64,000 nt of DNA, taken from positions 62,001 to 126,000 of the forward strand of contig NC_051139.1 in NCBI RefSeq assembly GCF_014839805.1, read 5' to 3'. Within the stretch, counting starts at the first letter, position 1. Every line of letters starts with the position of its first letter. The notes beneath the pieces were generated by a model. That model worked only from the letters and a program-made list of their open reading frames with translations, was not told where the DNA came from and searched no databases. Position numbers and translations under genes: made by a program. This stretch comes from Manduca sexta (taxonomy: Eukaryota > Arthropoda > Insecta > Lepidoptera > Sphingidae). Of this stretch, positions 36,996-46,073 are shown piece after piece.

Positions 36996-38184
36996 TCAGT
37001 TTAAAGTAAAGACATATTTCGTAATCAAACGCATGTTGCTACGCATTTTAAAAGATAATGTTGTAAAATAACTGTGAAATAGTACAAATCACATAATATA
37101 TTGAAGTGGATAATTTATTGACATAAGGGTACACCTGATGCAACACATTTTGAATAAAAATAAATTTAACGATAAAAAATTTATCAAATTGCTACACATA
37201 CCTGGCAACCCTGCGAGTTATTAAGTACGCTACAGGATACTGAGTACTATCTCCGATGTTATCATTACAAAGAGCGGCGGATAATCAGCTTACCGACGCG
37301 TGTTGCCAGCGTAGATTTAAAAAATTACCATCAAGATGAAAATTTATGTGCTACAGCCTCCTCTTAATTTACAAAAATCTAAAGTAATGAGATTTTTCAC
37401 AACCTCCAAATCACTTTGACAGGGATGATGTATCTACACAGTTTTGTCTACAAGTAGTGGGTTTTCTTGTCTAGAGGGTTTGTAACACTCAATGCTCGTA
37501 TGTATTATGCTGGCCTGATTTGTGTGTATCGGCTAATACCAGAACACAGCTTCGGAAAAGAACTATTTCAGACATCCCTTGCCGCCATTACTAAACAAAA
37601 CATCAGCTAATCCCGTAACGCAATACAAAAAAACCTCAAGCATACTAGCATTGTAAAATTTCTAACAACTTCACCTGAATGTATTCAATGGAAGATTGCT
37701 TAAAAGATCTCATACTAAATATGTCAAAAGTTGATTCTCTACATTCTCAACCAACTTGTCAAAAGCGTTGCATAATGTAAAAACGTGCGAGTCTTCGGGT
37801 TATTGATCTTCGTGAAACTTTTCGTGACATTCGGATTTCCACGCCGATGGAGCCGCGTAAGTTTCTGACAAGAACATGAATAAGAACGGCCAATTCTTTC
37901 ATACTTGTCGGAAATCTCGCGATGTCTGATGTCAACCTTTACTAGCGGCAAAGTGACTTGGGTAACCACTATTCTCGGTTGAGACGTTTAAATATCTAAT
38001 TATCAGATAATTTGTTTTAGGAGTTGTTATCTTTTCTAATTAAATAAATAAAATAACATTTATCTTATATACTGAAGGGTTGATTTTGTTTGACCGCTTT
38101 TATCTTTCCCAGTAACGGTCTTTAACATGTGTCGAGCTGCGACCAAAAGCTGGTGATTGATACGAGGGTAGATATTTGTTTGAG

Positions 38185-38340
38185 CACACATGCACACACC
38201 TTTTCTTCCCCAAAGGGATAAGTAGAGACGCAACTATGTAAGCTCACTTTTCACCGTAAGTTACCCTATCATGATGTAAGAGAGAGTGAGCCTTTCGTTC
38301 ATTATCTAGTTTGTGGCACAATCCTGATGATTACACTTCA
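38185..38340 (-). mobile_element. SINE B 3' part, inverted
   Basis: CACACCTTTTCTTCCCCAAA, AGTAGAGACGCAACTATG and TATCATGATGTAAGAGAGAG are the complement of the SINE B 3' half. Confidence 0.6.
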
Positions 38341-38526
38341 CACTATATTTGAGCGTAAATACAGTGTTTTCCAAATACGTCGATCAACAAGGGACGTTCC
38401 TTCGGCACCAATTTTAAACTTTAACATCTAAGTATCGCGCAGATGTTGTCAGCTTGTTGCAATAAATGACACAAAATAGCAGCAACGCGCTCTAACATTT
38501 CATTTTTACACAATTACTATGAATTC

Positions 38527-38608
38527 CGATTATGTCGGATTGCCGTCTCATCGGCCTATGAGAGTAGAGGAACAGAGAGTGTATCTGTGTATACCGCACA
38601 TTTGTTAA
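38527..38608 (-). repeat. Interspersed repeat D fragment
   Basis: TATGTCGGATTGCCGTCTCA, TATGAGAGTAGAGGAACAGA and GAGTGTATCTGTGTATACCG are complementary to the middle of the copy at 21599-21800. Confidence 0.6.
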
Positions 38609-38968
38609 CGTCACCCGTTCACAAAGTATGAAGGGCGCCCAAATTAGAAAATAGAAAGAAATTGTAAACAAAATATTTTCATGACGTAAGTAACATAGAT
38701 AAATGAAATAATATATATGTTGTTATTAAGTTATCCATTGCTACCGTTTCGATATCATTCGGCAATAACACAATAAAATCCATTATTATTACACAAGGAT
38801 CATAAACAGTAATCTTAGGTTTACAGCTTTATTTACTGATTCTTTTGTTATTTTAGGTTTTCTAGTATTCATATTGACGACAGAGGGTTTCAATGATCAA
38901 AATGTTTACTGGCACGTATACGTAGCATGCAACCAAGGTTTGTGGGCTCTAACTGCTTGAACCATTTC

Positions 38969-39180
38969 CCGGGAAAAAAATCCGCGATAAAACATGAATA
39001 TCTAACATCAATCCAGGATGGTCTATTATGATGCCAGATTTTATCCAAATCTATTCAGGGATGTGCGTTTACTTTTAAAAACACATTAAAACGTAAATCT
39101 GCTGTCTTCGGAACGTCGAGAGAAATTATAATATATAAGAAACCGCGATAAAATCCAAAAAGTTCTTTTGTAAAATTGTT
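38969..39180 (+). repeat. Interspersed repeat C fragments
   Basis: AAATCCGCGATAAAACATG with AATATCTAACATC (38969-39010) and CTGTCTTCGGAACGTCGAGA with AAACCGCGATAAAATCC (39095-39160) are two pieces of repeat C. Confidence 0.5.
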
Positions 39181-39415
39181 TTGAATGTTATGGTTAAACT
39201 CAGAAACCGCTGAACATATTTGGTTGCAAGTTGGCATACGGAACATGTTCTGGATTAACAAACGGGTTTCTTTTATCGCCATTATTTCGATCCTGCATTC
39301 CAATTTTTAATAGATGGCACTGGTGTCCTATAGATAGAGCTATGTATCGATAAAGTGATTTAGAAATGTTGGTAGCAAGAAAGTGTTTTTACGCGATCGA
39401 AGTCGCAAGCAAATA
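39180..39415 (+). mobile_element. Degraded Helitron-like fragment
   Basis: Contains AACTCAGAAACCGCTGAAC and a worn 3' end ACGCGATCGAAGTCGCAAGC. No clean termini. Lies just upstream of the lipase promoter. Confidence 0.4.
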
Positions 39416-39500
39416 CTAAGTGTAAATTAAATTCTTGTCTAATAATCTATTATCATGAATTCTATTATAGTATTATAGTTAGTTGAGCTGATAATCGTGC

Positions 39501-39553
39501 TATAAAAGGCTTGGCTACTGGTGGCAAACGATATGATAACACCATATATATAT
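39501..39553 (+). promoter_or_regulatory. Core promoter of the lipase gene
   Basis: TATAAAA at 39501-39507 lies 86 bases before the start codon, which implies initiation near 39530 and a leader of about 60 bases. A second TATA-like run, 39544-39553, would place initiation near 39577. Which is used cannot be told from sequence. Confidence 0.55.
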
Positions 39554-39592
39554 ACAGGCTTGCAGAATTTCGAGGACATTCGGTAGGGCATC

Positions 39593-39661
39593 ATGAAGAA
39601 TTTGCTGGTGTTTCTGGTGGTCGCTGTGGTGGGGGCGGCGTGTTTTGATCTGTTTGATACG
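39593..39661 (+). CDS. Lipase exon 1 (signal peptide)
   Basis: Encodes residues 1-23, beginning MKNLLVFLVV. The only in-frame start is the ATG 86 bases downstream of a TATAAAA box. The exon ends in a complete codon before the donor GTGAGT, so the following intron is phase 0. Confidence 0.88.
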
Positions 39662-42600
39662 GTGAGTTTATTGATTTGTAAACTTAGAAAAGAGGCGAGT
39701 ATAGATTTTTGGGTAGCTAAATCTTTTCTAAATGAAAACTAGTCAAAATATGTATGCCTTTTGTTTGCGGTTGAAGAAGTAAACAATGGTGTTTTGAATA
39801 TAATATATTGTAACCAGTTTTCTTACATAGTACTCATTTGTTAAAATAAGAGTATGGAGAGCGACTGACTATATAATATGCAACAGAAATTTAGCAATGC
39901 TAATAGAGAGTGACTGCAAATTGTATTGATTTCAATGATATATAATATATGATGCAATAAGTAGGCACATGTATAACATATGAAAGTTTTTGAAATACTG
40001 TCCCTATTTTCTTCTCAACTATAATTTTATTTCAAGCGGCGTTAGCCTAGTAGTGGAACGGACTGCCGAAACGAATATCTGCAGGTTAAAATCCCAAGGG
40101 CTCACACCTCTGACTTTTCTAAAATTATGTCTTTATTTTAATTTTGTTTCAAACTACGCTCGATAGATATAGCTCCACACGTAGATATACAAAGGGACTG
40201 AGCCAAAACCTGTCTCTTCTGTCGACCTGCAGTGTTGAAATTTTTTTATTGTAGGCCTTACAGTAGTCATTTTTTACTTATTATTCTGAGGATCGTGACT
40301 CACGCATTGTCTCTATTCTCTGTATTATTTATCATCTATATTATGATTTAACCTAATTAAAGAATTCCCATAAAATAGAATAATTATTCCGTGGAAATCG
40401 TTAAATACATTTTTTATCGAAGTAAACACAATATTTTTAATATGTTTCTGAATTGTGTACATATAATTGTTGGTTGAAGAAAATATCTTTTGAATAACAA
40501 TAGGAAGTATTCAGTAAAGATAAGTGAAGGTATTTTTGCTACTTCAATTATTCTACAACTGTTATCTATATAATAGGACTTCGTGTTTACAAAAATAATT
40601 CAAATCACAGACATCACGCAGTCAATACGAAAATATTCATAATGTAATTTCTTTCCCAGGAAAACCTTATCAAGTCAGAAGGATACCACACAGAAACCCA
40701 TTATGTAACCACTTCTGATGGGTACGTACTTCAAGTCAACCGGATTCCCTACCGAAGACATGAGAGATCATCACACAAACACAACAGGCCGGTAGTGTTC
40801 CTAATGCATGGTCTTCTAGCCGCTTCCAACTCATACGTCCTTCTGGGACACGAGAATAGCTTAGGTAGGTAAATCAAATAAACACACATCACGCTTTTAT
40901 CTGCGAGATAGGTAGAGGTGTAAGTGAGCATCCATTTTCGCCATATGTTTTCCGTCCCATGATGTGATAGGCGGAGAGCCTATCTATCGCCATATGGGGC
41001 ACAAATTCCAGATTCCGGGCTTATACTGCATAGAAGAACTCTATATCACTGGAAAACCCGGACTTCGATCCCGAAACCTCAGGGCGGTGTCGCATTATGC
41101 ACGCGAGAGACAGACGCCACCGAGACGAACAGTATGTGTGTGATACGAAAGTGGTGTTACGTTGAAGACATATTCGTGTGCTGACTGGTTCATTCAGGGC
41201 TAGCACAAATTCTTGATGAGGGTTGTTAACTTAGCTAAGCTCGCATAGCTACAATATATTTTCAGACTAGTGTGCAGACCGTAAAATACGTGAACTGGGC
41301 TACATCCAAGCCTAATATGCATTGTGTTCAGTTAGTAAGTCGAGTACACTTTTGATTGTCAGTTGCGTTAACTACATTAATTCACAAATTTCAAACGAAT
41401 TTTATTCCTTGGAATCTTTGTATTGTGTTTAATAAATTCATCAATAGATCATAAGTGCAAAAGTTTGCTCTTGACCCTGGCAAACAAAAGAATAATTAAT
41501 GCTTACATTTAACAACCGCTAGATATTGCTATCTATACAATTATAGATCTACATCGCTTATCGATACAACATATTAACCGATTAATACTTTAATGGCAAT
41601 GATTTATAATCGAACCATCGTTAATTGTAAATTATCTTTTTATCGCGAAAATAGATACATTATTATCAGAGATATTATCAGATTTTGATGAAAAATAATT
41701 TCAGTAATACACAATCACTCATTTATGAGATGGTCATACTAGTATAAATAGTAGCAAGTCATTCGAAAATAAGCACTGTTATGCGCTTAATAAGCGGCGA
41801 TAGCCTAGTTTATTGCGGAACGGAATGCCGAGACGAATGTCCGCAGGTTCAAAGCCCAAGGGCACACACCTCGGACTTTTCTAAAAAAATATGTGTGTAT
41901 TCTTTGTGAATTATCGCTTGCTTTAACGGTGAGGGAAAACATCGTGAGGAATCCTGCACATCTGAGAAATTCTCTATTAGGAATTTTCGAGGGTGTATGA
42001 AGTCTACCAATCCACCTTAGCCAGCGTGGTGGACTAAGGCCTAGTCCCTCTCAGTAGTAGAGGAGGCCCGTGCTCAGCAGTGGGCGAGTATATAATACAG
42101 GGCTGCAGTGGCGAAGGGTGAAATTTTTCAAAAGGTAACCCGGTGTGAAAAGATTTGCGTCAGTTAAGATATCGGGAGCAATTTATGGGAAAATAATAAC
42201 TAAGACAACGAATTAGTCTTGATTCGAAATCGACTAACGTTGACATACCTACTAAATTACCTATTATGCGTAAATAATTGAAACATTTATAAAATCGAAC
42301 AATAAATGTAGATAATTCGCCTTCCATTAATCACAAATATAAGTACTTACCTATTAATTTGTTATAACAGTAACAAAAGTAAGTATTAAAATTATAACCA
42401 CACTACCTACAAATAAGTATTTTTTTTTTCAAAATAAAACTTTGAATGTAATTACCCCATATAGAAATAGGTATCACGATCGCCGAACAGACCAACAGTT
42501 TAAAGGTATTTACATGATAAACGTATATAATTATCAATTTAAATAATCAAGAAAGGTTATTCGTTAACTTTTGCTTGTATCGTTTTAAATTCAGTAAAAT

Positions 42601-45600
42601 ATAATAAGTAAGTATTTATTTTCTTCTAACACACATTTTGTGTCTAAAATCAAAAACTTTCAGATCTACTTTTAATATTTAACCATCTAAATACTAATAT
42701 GTGAAATTACAGACTATTAGTCTGTAATTTCACATATTAGTATTTAGATGGTTTTATACTATTAGTATACTTGGTATTAGACTATTAGTATACTTACGTA
42801 AAGGTAGACATTAAACTGATCACAGGTCGTTAATTCCATTATAATACACATTTATTTGTAGTTTCTAAATAAACAAAGAGCTGGTAACTAAATATCACAA
42901 AACTATCAAAAAATAAAATGAATATGACAATTTACAAACACCGCAACTTGGTAGCATAATAAATTATGACGTTTAATGGACGTAAAAAGTGACAACTATA
43001 CAAAGTCGGTTAACGTGAAGCCGAAAATGCTCGGGTTCCCTTTGCCCATATCTTCCGCGCGATTCCGACAAACACTGGCATAGAAAGTCATACAAAGTGC
43101 TAAAAAACATACTACGACATTAAGCCGCTTGACAGCGGGTTACCTTAGGCCAGTGGCGTCACAATTTCACTTTGGTAACGGAATTTCTGGGGAACTAAAT
43201 ACAAGGTGCGCCATCTAACGTTATTTAAAATAGGTAATCGATATCAATTAAATTAACAAACAACGGGCTATTCGCCGATAGATGTCATTATTAAGTGATC
43301 ATTAATTAATAAGTTAAGGTAGTAGGTAAGGTGGTAAAATTTCGTCAAATTAAATTTTAAAGGCCGAAATATCCATGATTATTCATTATTTTTACATTTT
43401 TCTTTCAACTGCGAGAACTAATCACTGACTAGACGTGAATTTAAATTCTTTACTTGCCAATACTTGTTTAGTTACCCAGATTAAAGCCGAAACAAAATGT
43501 ATGAAAATGGACCTTGAGCTACCACCTTAAGCTATTATAATTATTGTCCACTGTCTGGTATGTTGTAAATTTATATTTGCCTATTAAATGTTTTGTTTAG
43601 TATCACCGAAAACCTAAAAGGGAAGCCGGTGGGAATCGGCTTGTATGGACGCTTCGCCACTGCAGGGCTGATATTATTATTATTATTAAATAATACCTGA
43701 TGTTTGTAGTAAATAAACATTAAAATTACACGAATATATTTTTCAGGTTTTATCTCTGGAATAATCAAAACTATTCTAAAAATATTTATAAATAGAAAAT
43801 TTAAATATCCAGTTACATACAAAATCCATGGATTGAATTTTATTTTTCACCTAACCAATCGAAACCGCAGGTAAATGCTATAATATATATAAAATGTCCA
43901 ACTACCGCTATGAATTAAACTTCATATATCAGAAACCAAATGAAAAGCCATTCAGATGAAACTCGGATGAAACTGAAAAATACATTGAAACGTGTTCTGA
44001 AATGCGTTCGTTAAAAACCTCTGTACCGACCTGTTGCTTGAGCTCTGCTGATTACGGCTTTTAATGGGATATACATTTCCATGTTGCAGTTTAATGACGC
44101 GAATTTGTTGTGTAGCATGTTGCGAAGTATGCAGTCGGAACATCTAGATCAGTGTTGCCAGATGTTTGCGTTGATCCCCAATCTAAGTTAAGGAACCTCA
44201 AAATATTTGGGTTCTTATGTCGTTAGACTCGCGCCCCTATCACATCATGGGACAGAACAACTTAGCGAAAAGTGGAAGCCCTGGTTGCACCTCTGCCCAC
44301 TACTTCGAGATAAAGGCGTGATGTGTGACTTGAGGGCGTCACTTGTGCTTAACATTAAAAAGATATCATTGTCATTATCTATAAGAAAGTTTGTTCCTTA
44401 TATGTATAACATGGCGAGGTCTTTTATTTACCTGCTACGCAATATTAGCTTGAACTTTATTTTTGTTTTATTCAGCATTTAACTTAGCGGACGCTGGTTT
44501 TGACGTGTGGATGGGAAACGCGCGAGGCAACAGGAATTCTCGCGCCCACGTCTCCCTCAACCCTGACCATGCTCGGCAGAAGTTCGACTTTTTCGACTTC
44601 AGCTGGGAAGAGATCGGAATGATTGATGTTCCCGAAATGATCGACTATGCGCTCAAACACACTGGCAGGGAGAAATTGCACTACATAGGACATTCCCAAG
44701 GTGGAACCGCGTTCTTGGTGATGAGCTCTATGAGACCAGAGTATAATGAGAAGTTGGAGTCGGTTCATCTTCTGGCTGGCGTTGGGTATATGAAGCACTT
44801 CCCTAACTCGCAAATGTCCGGTCTTGCTGCGCTCTCTAATGTTATTTACGTAAGTATTTTTAATATTTTTGTACTTGATAAGTACTTGTCATCGTTTAAG
44901 CTTTCAACATGTATTACTATAGATAACTTGTGGACGTGATGTTCAATTTAAAACTAAATGGATAGGATCGCGAAAATGAACCTAATCACGTTTTATCACA
45001 ATGGTTTTTTGAACACAATAAATTCCACCGGTCAAGTTAATTTATGTTGAAGCGAAACTACTACCGACATTTTGTATATTTTCAGAACTTCGCTTTGACC
45101 ATAGGCATGGTGGAGTTATTCCCTCCCAGCTCTGACTCCCGCAGCGTCGGCAGATCTGCTGACTCTTGTACAGGAAACCTTGGATACAACTACATGTGCG
45201 ACTTGACTGGCGTAGACCAAATAGTGGTATGTTTTTATTGTGTTTTCCTCGCGACTTCTTTTGTTTATTTCTATGATAGGAAGAATGGCCGTTTAGTTTG
45301 ACCTTTAATGTAATGTAATGATGTATAAACTATATTTCATACTACTTCATCAGTTATTGTCTCAGTAACTATAGTATCGGCTTTAACATTGCTAGAGTTC
45401 CAGTTTTATTGGAGGTATGGTAGCTAAGTACAAAAACCGACCCGTACCGAGAGATAACGGCTTTTATCCTATGTTTGTACGGCGATACATTATCTAATAG
45501 AAAATATATTTAATAAAATAAATTTCTGAAATGTTTGCCGGTAAGCACTGAATTAAAATAGGTTCCTCTTGAGGGGAAATTCCAAATCCTAGAAATACTT

Positions 45601-46040
45601 TAAACTACAGTTTTATATCACTAGAGATAATATTAAATTCGCATAAACAATTGTTTATTGCTTATCAGCCGAACAAAGTAAATTGCGATTCATAAAATAT
45701 GATCGTGACTAGCAAATTGCCGGCAATTACGCTTTATCCTGCATTTGTACAATAATCCGCAAATGGTGCCAATAAAAAAAATCCTTTAAGAACTAGTAAA
45801 CTTCGGGCCGATTGATGTAAAAACAATTTACTTTTATCGAGTATTCAAGTCTGCTTTTGTTTCCCTTGAATAGGTGTTGAATGAACTTACCTGAAAAGAA
45901 AAAATAAACACATTAGGATAATCTATACTTATAATAAATCTGTAGAGAGGTCAATTCTGTACATGAAATATATTTCCAAAATAACTATCAGGGGGTGATT
46001 AGGGATCGATACTGATGCCAAAAATGCAATTAGTAAATTT

Positions 46041-46073
<33 letters not shown>

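Larger units (their letters stand above)
42106..43662 (+). mobile_element. Non-autonomous hAT-type element, 1557 bp, 8-bp TSD
   Basis: Perfect 11-base terminal inverted repeats CAGTGGCGAAG / CTTCGCCACTG are bounded by identical 8-base duplications CAGGGCTG (42098-42105 and 43663-43670). An 8-bp duplication with a CAGTGG-type terminus is characteristic of the hAT superfamily. No transposase frame is present, so it is non-autonomous. It contains a perfect 35-bp-arm hairpin (42681-42753), a second terminus-like CAGTGGCGTC at 43151 and a TTAA element (43314-43530). Strand is arbitrary. Confidence 0.85.
41794..43688 (+). mobile_element. SINE A split by a hAT insertion
   Basis: The SINE head and body run from 41794 to 42105 and stop within the CAGGGCTG that precedes the tail. 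The tail (ATATTATTATTATTATT) resumes at 43671 after an intact second CAGGGCTG. The intervening 1557 bases are a hAT-type element. Same family and orientation as 28448-28781, with a few substitutions. Confidence 0.85.
40865..44475 (+). other. Lipase intron 2, filled with mobile elements
   Basis: 3.6-kb phase-1 intron between residues 91 and 93. From 5' to 3' it holds an inverted SINE B (40879-41100), a SINE A split by a hAT element that itself contains a TTAA element (41794-43688), and a 3' SINE B fragment (44221-44330). Most of its length is insertions. Confidence 0.8.

Noticed and set aside
44484..44813. 109-codon minus-strand ORF
   Set aside because: Antisense shadow of lipase exon 3.
44463..44939. 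158-codon plus-strand ORF taken as a stand-alone gene
   Set aside because: It is lipase exon 3 read from an ATG in the preceding intron and through the donor; the acceptor at 44474-44475 and the family motif across the junction show the true limits.
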